In this document: positions 10,772 through 21,097 of the stretch, piece after piece | Numbering within the stretch: the stretch's first letter is position 1 | How the letters are laid out: each line of letters starts with the position of its first letter | Assembly: GCA_039545355.1 (NCBI GenBank) | Contig: BCJJ01000076.1 | Span: forward strand, 1 to 31,316 | Direction: 5' to 3' | From: Trichosporon coremiiforme | Lineage: Eukaryota; Basidiomycota; Tremellomycetes; Trichosporonales; Trichosporonaceae | DNA length: 31,316 nt | Notes under the pieces: generated by a model | Told to the model about the DNA's origin: nothing | The model's input: the letters and a program-made list of their open reading frames with translations, nothing else | Databases searched by the model: none | Position numbers and translations under genes: made by a program

Positions 10772-13265
10772 TTAGAGCAGAATGCCATTCTCCTCTCCCC
10801 TCGCGACGAGGCCCCTCCATTCCCGCCTCCAGTTCGTGATCTGCTCCTGTACGCCGTTCGAGTGTAGCACTTTGCGCATCCAGTCGAGGTAAGCGTCCTC
10901 GTCCTCGAGCACGAAATAGCTCGATAACAGGCTCAGAATACTTTCGAAATTCGCATTCTTGTGCGCCAACAGTGGTCTGTACGCCCACAACAAGCCGAGA
11001 ACGGCGAGCACCATGACGTCGTATCCGTCCAGGAACAGGGCGTCCCACAGGCGCAGCTGCGTGTTGAACGGCACGACGTTCACGAACAGCGTGATGTAAA
11101 TCTTGGCGCCCCATGCACTCGACGAGATCATGTTCCGCTGGAAGCTAGCGTACACGTCCGGCATTACGTGCTCCAGTAGCCGCTCTTGCACGTAGAACGT
11201 CTCGAGCAGACCTGGGAAGCCCGGCGCAAAGATGCCGTGCATATCGTACAGGTCGTGCAGGCGGACGAGGAGCGTGTATGCTCGCTGTGATGTTAGCTAG
11301 ATCAGAGAGCAGGAGAGCTCACCTCAGGCGCAAAGTAGCACAGCAGCGTGGCCGCGACAGATCCCATGCCCTGGCAGTACCCGCACGTTCCGCAGGTCTG
11401 GGAGAAGGCGTGAAGGACATGGAAGAGGGCACGCTGCCCGTGTCCGAACCTCGTCTTGAAGAGCGCATGTCCCGAGATTGTCCGGGGTACGTCCAGGTCG
11501 ATCTGCACGTCGTTCGTCGACGGTTGCTCCTTCCGTACGGCGTAGTCGTTCTCGAGCGCCTCGGCTGGCTGTTTCCGCGACGCTCTCGCGGCGCGTTGTT
11601 CCGCCAAAGTCCACCAGGCCGCCATCCGCCACCGGTCCGGGATGCCCTTGTAGATACGTGTCGGGTGCTTGGCGCCGTCGGTGCTCGACCAGCGCCATTG
11701 CGTCACGTTGCCGCCGCTGTCGCGCTTGTCGACGCTCATCATCTTCAACCACTTCATGACGCGTTCATCCTCTTTCTTCTTCGCGCGCGTGCAGTCCACC
11801 CCTGACGGGCCGTTCGCCGGTGGCACAGAAGGAGACGGCGGCTGCCCGTTAGACGCTGGCGGAGGTGGCGGTGCAGGCTGCTTCGACAGTTTCGTGCCCG
11901 GCTTCACCTTCAGTCGCGGTATTCTGCTGAACGGAGACGACGGGACGAGTACGAGACGTCCCTCGGCGCGAGACTGAGCAGGAACATCGACGAATCCGTA
12001 CCGATCGAGCGAAGCCAGGAAGTTGCGTTCCTGGTCCGAAATCTCCCCGGGCTCGTCCGGGAACACCATCGTCACACGTCCCGCGTTGTTGGCCCCGCCC
12101 CGTGTTCGCTCGACTCCCTCGTCCCACCCATCGCCGTACACGCCCTCAACCTCTAAACGAGCGTCTGGATGTCAGCTCGAACATGCCGTGGATCCTAGCT
12201 GCACTCACAAGTTGACCGAACGTGGAACGCCTCGTCGTCCTCTCCCGGATACTGGGAGCTGACGAGCGAGGCTTGTGAGAGACTCATGCTATGGTCTTCA
12301 GCACTTGAAGGACTAACGGGAGGTCCGTGCCTAGGTACGCTCCCATTAAGCCGTGCTATGGATGGATGGACCGGTGCTGAGCCTGGTGGAGACGCTTGGG
12401 GCGGAGACAATCGTTCCGGTGTCCGAAGGTGAGGAGGAAGAGTTGGAGGAGGGATGCGCGAGGTGCGCGACATTGTCGAGGGCTGTGATGGCGTCTGCGG
12501 CGTCTGCGGCGGCTGCGGCTGCGATCCGGAAAAAGCAATCGACACGCCCTGTGGACCTGGCACATAATGGTCGTGCTCTCCGCCGGAGCGCGCGTCGTGG
12601 TACTGGTCGCTGTGCGCTTGGGGTCCAACACCGGCACCCGAGTAGGGCGAGTAGTGGTGGTCCGTCGAGGACGGTTCGAGCGGGGCCATGCTGCTGCTGT
12701 AATGCGAGTTGACACTCTCGGGCGGTCCAGACTGGACGTGATTCTCGGATGGCGTTCTCACGTATTGCTGGGGACCTGGAGGTGTTGCAGGCACGTGTCG
12801 ATCAGTGTGCTCGTGCCCAGCTCCTGTACCATTACCCCAACCTCCGCCTGGGTGATAAGGCTGAGCGTGCACCATGCCGTCGCCTTGGTAGAATGCGTCC
12901 GTCCGGGGAGAGTCAGGCGTGTCCAACGCTGGACGCGGTTGCGAGAAGTCGGGGCGAGAGTGGGTCGTCTCGAACGACGGCCGCGGCGGCACAGCCTCGA
13001 ACACCTCCTCGTCAGAGTCTAACTGCTCCATCTGGTCGCCGTGAGTTCTGTTCGGTCCGATCCGCGGGCTGCCGACGTCATCAGAGTGCGAGGCGGCCGC
13101 GATATGTGGCTCTCGCAGCGACGCCGCGTCAGACAGCGCCCATGAGTCGCGGCCATACAGCGCATAGATGTCGTCCGCCTGCTGAGCGCTCTCAAAGCGG
13201 GAGTCTCGGTTCGGATCAAGGTTAACGTTGATGTGCGGAGGTGGTCGTGACTGAAATCCGCTCAT
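10772..13265 (-). CDS. TBC-domain Rab GTPase-activating protein
   Basis: Exons 12209-13265, 11323-12164 and 10772-11284; introns 44 nt (12165-12208) and 38 nt (11285-11322). Product 803 aa starting MSGFQSRPPPHINVN at the ATG at 13265; upstream in-frame sequence has no other ATG. The first roughly 450 residues are low-complexity, rich in Pro, Ser, His and Gln, and probably disordered. The TBC domain spans about 525-780: IYKGIPDRWRMAAWW, then the arginine-finger motif IDLDVPRT (Arg580), the glutamine-finger motif YCQGM (Gln617), and the C-terminal helices with VVPFNTQLRLWD. Both catalytic fingers are present, so it should accelerate GTP hydrolysis on a Rab in membrane traffic. The closest layout I know is the Gyp5/USP6NL-like group; the Rab target cannot be told. 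Divergent from PEX16. Confidence 0.88.
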
Positions 13266-14402
13266 GATGACTTGCTGGCGCTTCTCAGCGGCTGCTGCGG
13301 CACGCACGAGCGGGACAGACGCAGAAAGGTGTCAGGTTGAAGGACAGAAAGGAGGTCGCAGCGAGACGAGGTGTCGGAGGAAGGAGCGTGGGCGCTGGCT
13401 GGCTAACGCGGGGTATGGAGTAATCCGAGTTGCGTATGCAGTTCGAAGGGTTCTCTGCGCGTGTATGTGAGATGGTTAGAGTGGTAGTGTGGGCTAAGGA
13501 ACCATGACAGATGTCGTGCCGACACGGGAGTGAACAAAGTGTGGGGAGTGAGAGTGAGAATGAGAGTGAGAGATGGTGAGATCTGGGACGTGGTCGTGGG
13601 TCGTGTTGGACGGCGTCGGTGGAACGGTGGTGCGGGTGGTGGTACGGTGGTGGTGGTGGACGGACGATGCGCTCATCCCCTGAGTGACCTGATTGATGGT
13701 CCTTGGTCGCCCTTGTCGCCCTTGTCGCCCTCTGCCGCCGTTGGGCGATTCAGTTTGAACGCTAGGTTCGAGGCATGCATGCATTGATTCATTCGCCCAG
13801 CCCAGCGGACCACGCCCTGAGCTGAGCTCGGGGGAGCAAGATTCTTTCGTCTGCAAGCTGTCTTCTTTCTTTGGTCAGGAGTGAGAGCTTTCCGCGGTGA
13901 TGTGTGTGTGCGACATGAAGCTGGCACGAGGAGTAGGAGCGGCTCCATCAAGCAACATACACGCCCAAGGGGTTGGTTGAATGCCGTACACTCTGAACCC
14001 AAGGCTGCTCGGACGCAGTTACTGCAGAGTTCAGTTAGGGAAGGCTCGCTTGCGGTCAGCCTCCACCTCACTGCAACGTTAACCTCCACTCGGCCGCTCG
14101 CCGCTCGCCGCTCAACCCCACACCTGCACCTGGACCTGCACCTGCACACCTCCGTCATACCCAGGCCCAATCTACGCTCAACCAATCTGATCCCGCCCTT
14201 GTGCCGGGGCACGCTGTCCATCCGGCCACCCACCTACCTCCGCCTGCCCCCTGCCGCCTGCACTGCCGGGGCCAGTCTGCTGGAGCCACCCATCATACAC
14301 CCGGCCCAAAGATGCCGGTGTCTTCCACCATCTTTCCCGACCGTCCCAACTGCAACCACAGCCTCACCAAAGTCATTCCTCACCACTCCACCATCACCGA
14401 CC
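13266..14402. promoter_or_regulatory. Divergent intergenic region between the TBC gene and PEX16
   Basis: About 1.1 kb with no recognisable gene. It holds a degenerate GA-rich run (gagtgagaatgagagtgag, about 13543-13575), a tgtcgccct repeat near 13713-13728, and CT/CA-rich sequence before PEX16. The PEX16 frame is open upstream to 13881 but contains no ATG before 14403, so the extension is not coding by the standard rule. Confidence 0.45.
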
Positions 14403-15748
14403 ATGGCGTCCCACCTCGTCGACGCCTACGAGAAACTTCTCGTAGACAACATCTCCACTGTCAACACGGTCGAGTCCACCATCCGCAACGTCACATGGTT
14501 CCTCCCCGGTCGATTCGCGGACGCTGACGTTGCGTCCGAGGGCCGTGAGTTGCCTTCCCCCGTGACCTCCTTCGGACCTCCATCCTTACTGACCTCAGTC
14601 TATGCGCTTCTCTCCCTCGTGTCCAGTGGGCATGATGCGCTGCTGGAGAAGCGCATCCCGCCAGCACTGTCGCTGCCGCCGCATCCGTTCGCGCCTGAGC
14701 CGGTGGCTCACGAGTCCCTCTTCGGCGCTCCACCGCCCACAAGCAGGGTGCAGCCGCTCCTTCCCCCAGCCTCGGAGCACAGGCGGTACACGCGCTACTG
14801 GACGGACAAGTCGAAGGTGTACCGACGAGCGTCTCGTACGCTCCAGACCGTGACGTACATCGAGCTCCTGCTCGAAATGCTGATCCGGCGCAAGCTCGGT
14901 GACCGCGCGCGCTGGCGACTTGTGCTCTCCATTGAGGCCTTCAAGTGAGCCAACTTCACCGTCCCTCCGAGCTGACCATCAGAACGATCCTCCGTTTCAT
15001 CCTGCTCCTCGTGACGCGACGTCCAGTGCTCACCCCACCGACGCCGCAGCGCGAGTTCGATCCCGCCATGATCCCTCAGGAGAAGCTCAAGTCACAGCCC
15101 CCTGCCGCGCCAGGCAAGAAGATGGAGGACGCCCGCCCCGTGATTCCGGAGATCGGTCACCGCGCACCGCTGCGTGCGCACCTGTACCCGCTCGTCGCGT
15201 CCCTGCCGGAGGCGTACCAGATGCACCCGCTCGGCCTGGTTCCCGAGCTCTGCACAGCGAAGGAGTGGCTGTCTGAGGTACTCAACTCGACGACGGGGCT
15301 GGTGCAGGTGCTCCTGTTCTACTACGCGATGCGCAACCCGAAGTCAAAGTACCGCCCCGCCTCGTTGCCCACGCTCTCGACGTACTTCTACCCCTTCCTG
15401 GTGCCGCTCGCGATGCAGCTGCTGTCGCGCCACTTCCGCGCCCCGACCGGCGACTCGACCCTCCTCGCCGAACACTACGCCAAGCTCGACCGGCGCCTCG
15501 CCAGCCGCTTCTTCCTCACCGGTCCCATGTGGGTCGGATGGACCCGCCCCAAGGTCATGGCCGTCGTGCGCGGGCTGCAGCGTATCCCTCTCATTGGCCT
15601 CGCCGGAGGCTTGCTCGAAGGCTACCTCCCGCTCGTGGACGAGTACTACTGTGAGTATACGCGAGCGAGGTGCGGTGCAACTCGTGAACATTATTGCAAG
15701 CTGTTGAAATCCAGTCATGAGCTGACAGCAGACACGGCGTCCGGATGA
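14403..15748 (+). CDS. PEX16: Peroxisomal membrane biogenesis protein Pex16
   Basis: Exons 14403-14544, 14599-14944, 14983-15650 and 15732-15748; introns 54, 38 and 81 nt. Product 390 aa. Diagnostic family sequence: VESTIRNVTWFLPGRF near residue 20-35, EGLYALLSLVSSGHD across intron 1, and a C-terminal DEYYYTAS-type tail restored by removing intron 3. Pex16 is an integral membrane protein that takes part in early peroxisome membrane assembly, recruiting Pex3 and other membrane proteins. Hydrophobic stretches (TILRFILLLV, VQVLLFYYAM, YFYPFLVPLAMQLL) fit membrane insertion. The start ATG sits in a good context (accATGgcg). The last exon is only 17 nt. Introns 1 and 3 are multiples of three without stops, so a gene finder could read through them. 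Convergent with the DUF1764 gene, whose stop is 134 bp away. Confidence 0.9.
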
Positions 15749-15882
15749 AAACGCAATGCATAGAGTGTGTGAGAGGTCTCGGCCACGCGAGTCTGGCGAA
15801 GACAGGGCCAGGACAGCGAAAGATGGGGTGGGAAGTGAGGATGGGTTGGAGGGATGGTTGTACAACGGAGAAGCAGATGAGA

Positions 15883-16618
15883 TTAGAAACCTTGCACCAG
15901 TCAGCATATGTACCCGCGAGATGCAGCATTGACATTCGAGCTTTCGGGTAACTCACAGCACTCGCAGTCGAAGGGGCACAGCGGTGTGCCGCCTGCCTCG
16001 GGGTCGATGCCGAGCTCGGCCTCCTTGAACACGAGGTATCCTTCCTCGGTGCGTTTTCCTGGACGTTAGCTGATGGTTTCACATTCATAGCTGTGCGAGG
16101 GCGGGTGATTCTCAGTCAGCGAAACAGGAACTCGACAATTGCGAGCGTTTCAGTGAGAGTATGTGATGATGGAAAGAAAGTAACTCACGCCCAGCATCTC
16201 CCCTCGAGTCACGGAACGCCATGTCCTCCTCGACCTCCTTCCCCTTGGCCGCCTTGGTAGCTTTGGGCTTCTGCTTGGCCTTCTCGACGGCGGCCCTGAC
16301 AGCCAAACTCGGGTCGACGACTTCCTCGACTACCCGCTCCGACTTTGTCTTCTTCTTGGCGGGCTCCTCAGACTCGGACTTGCGCTTCTTGTCGGACTTT
16401 TCCTTCTTCTCTCCCTTCTCCGACTTGTCCTTCTTCTCCTTCTTCTCCGACTTGTCGGAGGACTTCGACTTGTCCTTGGACGAGGAGGATTTTGACGGCT
16501 TGGAGGATGAGGATTTGTCGGCGGCAGGTTTTGAGGCTTTCTTCGGCGCCGCGAAAATGTCGTCAATGTCGGCTGCCGTGTCGGCAACAGCTGCAGGCTT
16601 CTTGTCCTTCTTCCCCAT
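15883..16618 (-). CDS. DUF1764 family small lysine-rich protein
   Basis: Exons 16189-16618, 15957-16058 and a last coding exon of just 8 nt, 15883-15890; introns 130 and 66 nt. Product 179 aa. It begins MGKKDKKPAAVADTAADIDD, followed by DIFAAPKK and a long Lys/Ser/Glu tract (about 35-100, DKSKSSDKSEKKEKKD-like), which is probably disordered and nucleolar/nuclear in character. The conserved C-terminal domain reads DSRG, RKRTEEGYLVFKEAELGI, then TPLCPFDCECCF at the very end. That CPFDC-CCF ending is the mark of the DUF1764 family, whose biochemical role is not established as far as I know. The 8-nt exon supplies the final Phe and the TAA; without it the frame runs on with unrelated residues. 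Head to head with the HAD gene. Confidence 0.85.
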
Positions 16619-16922
16619 TGTCGTTGTGTTTGTTTACATCCAGACGTGCCATCCACTCGCCTCCCTCTCATACCTCAGCCAGGCGCGACCAAGATTGAAG
16701 TGAGGACTACTGGCGATATTTTTAGTCCCGTCGTGGGACTCCGCATTCATCACCAGGCGAGCCAGGCACGCCCGGTTGTCGCAACCGCGCAATGACAGTG
16801 GAGATGAGCCGGACGGAAAGAGCGGTCCGACCGATACGACGGTAGCTTGGAAGAACGGCGATCGTCGTGCTTCTGCGTTACTCACTACACGTCACCTACT
16901 GTTGACTCGCTCAATAACAACG
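16619..16922. promoter_or_regulatory. Short bidirectional promoter, DUF1764 gene / HAD gene
   Basis: 304 bp separate two divergent start codons. No TATA box is evident. Such compact divergent spacing suggests shared control, but nothing in the sequence proves it. Confidence 0.5.
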
Positions 16923-18687
16923 ATGGCGACGCTGTCTCTCCGCACGAGCGTGCGGATTCTTCCCCGTGTCCCCGCCGGTGTGCGGTTCCGATCCAGTGAG
17001 TTCTCGAGTCCTCCTCGTCGTGCCGTGGCGCAGTTGCGTGCTGTGTGGCCGTCCCTCGTGTGGCCTTCCCCGCCCTCTTCTCCTCAGAGCATTCCTCTTC
17101 TCTTCTCCGTCCCATGTTCATCATGCAGCTATCCGGTACACACAAACTAACCCGCAGCCGCGCCCTCTCCGACCCCCGTCCCGCCCTCCCTCGCCTTCGC
17201 CTTCGACATCGACGGCGTGCTGAAGCAAGGCCACCACGTCCTGCCTCAGGCTCGTCGGACTTTGCAATTTCTGGCGAACCTGGACCGCCAACTCGAGCGT
17301 CCCGTCCCCTTCCTCCTTATGACGAATGGGGGCGGCATGCCCGACGCTGAGCGCCGGAAGGCCCTCTCCCGTGATTTTGATCTGGAGCTCGGCGAGAACC
17401 AGCTCGTCCAGAGCCACACGCCGCTCCAGACTGTTGTTGGGGGATATAAGGATAAGCCGGTACTGTGTATTGGTGGGCCGGGGGATAATGCGCGTAGGGT
17501 TGGCGAGTCGTGAGTAACCTCCTTTACTGGTGTTGGCCCTCCTCGCTGCTAGTGCGTGGTCCTCTTCTATGCCCCTGGTCTATAAACAGGCTGCACAGGC
17601 TGTGCGAAGGCTCCTAGCCTGTTAGGAAGCTCAATAGGATGAAGGCATTAGCTAGCTCTTCAGTGTTACCAGCTGACACCCAGATACGGCCTCACGAAGG
17701 CCGTCATCCCGCAGGACATCATTCACTGGCGCCGCTCGATCTGGGACAGGACGGACCCGCCGCCCGAGTCTATGGTCCGCGTGAGTGATAGCTTCTCTCT
17801 CCCAGTTTCCACTAGCGGCTGCGCGGAGTTTGACTCATAGCTAACACCCAGCATGACATCGACTTCAACACGACGCCGATCGAAGCCATCTTCGTGCTGC
17901 ACGACTCGCACGACTGGGGCCGCGACATGACGCTCATCAATGAGCTCGAGCAGTCCGAGGGTGGCCTCCTCGGCACCATGCGCAAGGACCGCCACAAGCA
18001 GAAGGAGGGCGGAGAGGTGCCACTCTGGTTCTCAAACCCGGACCTCGAGTGGAAGTCGTGAGTACCTGGCTGCGCGAGAGTCGAGGATCGGTTTCTTCTC
18101 GCGACATGGCCAGATACCGTTCCCGCTGTCCTGACCCAAGGTATAAGCTGACCCCAGTGACTACCCCGTCGTCCGTCTCGGCATGGGCGCGTTCCGCATC
18201 TCGGTCGAGGCTGTTTACAAGGCGTGCACTGGTCTGCCGCTCATCTACCACCAGTACGGCAAGCCGTATCACGCATCGTACGACTTTGCCAACACCATGC
18301 TCGACAGGCAGGCCAAGAGCCTCGGCGTGAGCGGGCCGCTGGACGTGTGAGTAAACGTGGTGAGGGTGGGTGATGGAAGCGAGTCTGATTCTTCCTCTCA
18401 CCACCCTTCCTCGATCATGCCCAATTGGGTGTGCTCAGCTAACGGCCAGGTACATGATCGGCGACAACCCTCTCAGTGGTAAGTCACACCACGCGGCACT
18501 CGCTCGTAGAGCCCCGCTAACAGCAGACATCGATGGCGCAAACCGTTACGGCTGGAACTCGGTGCTCCTCCGCACGGGCGTGTACGCCGGCGGCGAGCCA
18601 GCCAAGAAGCCGACCATGATCGCCGACGATGTCGAGCTCGCCGTCGAGTGGGCGTGGAAGAACGAGCTGAAGAAGATGCAGGCGTAG
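16923..18687 (+). CDS. HDHD5: HAD-superfamily hydrolase, CECR5/HDHD5 (yeast YKR070W) type, mitochondrial
   Basis: Seven exons: 16923-16995, 17158-17509, 17684-17780, 17852-18057, 18158-18346, 18450-18478, 18527-18687. Product 368 aa, close to the usual family length (yeast about 350). The N-terminus MATLSLRTSVRILPRVPAGV is arginine-rich with no acidic residues, a typical mitochondrial presequence. HAD motif I is FDIDGVL (Asp41, Asp43), motif II LLMTNGGG, and motif IV GDNPLSDIDGAN (Asp311, Asp316), so the catalytic set is intact and a phosphatase-type reaction on a small molecule is expected; the substrate is unknown. All six introns have GTGAGT/GTAAGT donors and CTRAC just before the AG, and the phases join exactly. 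Intron 6 (48 nt) is a stop-free multiple of three. Confidence 0.9.
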
Positions 18688-19017
18688 GCTGTCTGTCCTA
18701 AGAGAGGATCAGTGAAGATAGAACGAGTATCGTCCTGGCCATAGACTAGACGGCCTGGGCGCTCTACCTCCGATGCAGCTTCTTGACCCTCTCAGCATTG
18801 CCTGTTTGCAACCCACATCCTTACGAGTGTGCCAAGCCATCTGCGGCTCTGTCCTGCGCTGCGGCTGAGTAATGCCGTCGACCCGCCAATAGCCGTCGTG
18901 AGCCGGCCAGGGGCGGCCCGATGCCGCCGGCCCGTTTCGACGGAGCGGTGACTTCATCGCTACCATCGCTACATACCATCTCGTCTCACCACTTCCTCAA
19001 ACATCAAAGACGCAAGC
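18688..19017. other. Intergenic, 3' flank of HAD gene and promoter of oxidoreductase gene
   Basis: 330 bp between same-strand genes. I see no gene, TATA box or notable repeat in it. Confidence 0.5.
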
Positions 19018-20331
19018 ATGTCCGTCCCCGCCCCCGTCATAGAGTCGATCCCAGCCTCGCACGAGCCGATCACGGCCGCTCTCCTCGGCGGCGGCCTCTT
19101 CGCGACGAACAGCTACGTACCCTCTTTGGCCCTTGTTCCAGGGCTCACAATCTCCACAATCTGGTCGCGCTCTCCCGAGTCCGCCTCCAAGCTCGCCGCG
19201 AAGGCGAAGGAAACGGGTCTGCCGAACTCGACCTCGCCCGAGGTCAAGTCCGGTCCCGATGGCCTCGATGCCATTCTCGCCGACGACAGCATCAAGGCCG
19301 TCATCATGGTCCTCCCCCTTGGCGTGCAGCCTGAGCTCATCCGCCGCGCTTGGAAGGCGGGCAAGCACGTCATCAGCGAGAAACCTGTCGGCCGGAACGT
19401 GGACCAGGCCAGCGAGCTTGTCGGGGAGTACGAGAGGGAGTGGGCGCCGAAGGGCCTTGTCTGGCGCGTGGCTGAGAGTGAGTAACCCGTGATCTTCGTC
19501 CGTGCACTCCGCACTCGCAGTACAGCACGGGATATGCTGGTAGCTGCGGATTCCAGGCATCAGCTGACGGCAGACTTCGCCCACGAGCCCTTCCTGCACC
19601 GCGCGGCGCAACTGCTGGCTCAGCCCTCGGTCGGACCGGTACTCTACTGGCGGATGAACTTTGAGACGGTGCTGCTAGACGGCGCGTCGTACCACGCGAC
19701 GACCTGGCGCACCGTCCCGGATTATCAGGGTGGATTCCTCCTCGACGGTGGGGTGCACTGGGCCGCCGTGCTGCGCTGCGTCCTACCCTCGCACTACTTG
19801 CCCACAACACTCACGGCGCACAAGGCGCTGCACCGGTCCCACATGCCTCCGCACGACACTTTGATCGGCCTAGCTCTCCCCCCCTCCTCAGTCACGAGCG
19901 AGCCGCAGGGCTCCTTCAACCCTGGCCAGGGAACCATCGACATGAAGGACATGCCTGTTCAACCTGGCAAATCTGCCCCGGTGGGCAGCTTCAACCTCTC
20001 CTGGGCCCTTCCGGACACTGCGCGCGATAGCAGGGCGCAGAACGAGCTGCGCGTCACGTGTGCTCACGCGACGCTGACGCTGATCAACAAGGGACGCAGC
20101 TGGCGTCTGGAGTTGCGCGGTGAGGAAGGAGGCGAGGTCGACGATGTGACGGACGAAGGGCCCGTCAGCGGCGTCGCAAGAGAGCTGGCTGAGTTCGCGG
20201 CAGCCGTCGCGGGCGAGAAAGCAGTCAATAACGGGGAACCGAGGGCGGCGCTCTGGGACGTGGGCTTCATCGAGGCCGCGCTCGAGAGTGAGGGCAAGCC
20301 GAGGGAGGTTGGCGTCAAACTCGCGCAGTAG
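19018..20331 (+). CDS. Gfo/Idh/MocA-family NAD(P)-dependent oxidoreductase (yeast YMR315W-like)
   Basis: Two exons, 19018-19477 and 19574-20331, with a 96-nt intron; 405 aa. The N-terminal Rossmann fold shows ITAALLGGGLFA (glycine-rich loop at 24-29), and EKP at 121-123 is the family signature with the catalytic-site lysine. After the intron the chain continues NFAHEPFLHR, then TTWRTVPDYQGGFLLDGGVH (GGVH at 212-215), which matches the layout of yeast YMR315W, an NADP(H)-linked oxidoreductase of uncertain substrate. An alternative is a sugar or polyol dehydrogenase of the same superfamily. The junction A|AC giving Asn154 is supported by the conserved N-F/Y at this place. It has no N-terminal targeting signal that I can see, so it is probably cytosolic. 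Confidence 0.88.
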
Positions 20332-21097
20332 TATTGGACGATAGGATGCAAAGGGAATGGCAGAATGCACTCACGTAGCTTCACTGACACCTGCATGGCT
20401 GACGCTGAACGCCGAGACTGAGGCTGGAGTGGGGAAGGGGAATGCATACTAACAGGCGCTCTGGATTGCAGGCGCATACTACAGAAGATGGGGGGTGCGT
20501 ATTAAGGACAACAGATAGGGGAAATTAGGGACAACAGATGGGAAGTGAATGTTTTTGGGGTTTCGTTGTTTTGTTGTCTTTGTTCGTTACTCGGACAATG
20601 GCATTGAGACCTGAGTTTGCGGCTGAGACGAGGATTGGTCTGGAGTCGGGTGATGATATAAAAGAGTGCTCTGTATGACGTGTTGTGGCGCGCGATGGCG
20701 ACAGAGATGGGGTAAGGGCGATGCGTCTGGGTTTACGATCGAAGATGAGGAAGACCGCGCGTTTGTAAGGTGGTATCGTGATATGAGGTCATGTTTGCTG
20801 ATTTCACTGATTATATTGATCGATTGATGATGATTCAGATGATGAAGCGGACGAATGAGTGGTTGAGATGAGAGAGGGTTGGAACCGGGTAGCTGTTTCG
20901 GGGTTCGGAGATCGTGCAATGTTGGAGAGTTGGGCAACTCCGCTTTGCACATGTGTTGCGGAGTGATGATAGAGAGGTCGAGAGTGGAGGAGTTAAGGAT
21001 CGAATGTAGGCTCTTGACGGCGCTCTGAGCGGTCCGTGTATTCCGCTGAGACTGAGCAGGCGGCGTAGAAGCCATGCCGAGCGTATCGCTGACTACC
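20332..21097. other. Intergenic, convergent 3' flanks
   Basis: No gene supported. A small tandem repeat lies at 20501-20539. A minus-strand open frame over 20587-21306 is low complexity and partly overlaps the orphan gene in another frame, so it is not called. Confidence 0.45.
20501..20539. repeat. Two-copy direct repeat, period 23 bp
   Basis: ATTAAGGACAACAGAT (20501-20516) and ATTAGGGACAACAGAT (20524-20539) differ at one base. It lies in the 3' flank of the oxidoreductase gene. Confidence 0.6.

Noticed and set aside
12195..13307. Earlier start of the TBC protein at 13307
   Set aside because: The codon is GTG; the first ATG in frame is 13265.
13750..13800. tRNA-like T-loop GGTTCGAGGC
   Set aside because: No complementary T-stem, anticodon arm or acceptor stem could be found around it.
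13881..14402. In-frame upstream extension of PEX16 by 174 codons
   Set aside because: It begins at GTG and has no ATG before 14403; Pex16 homologs start near the chosen Met.
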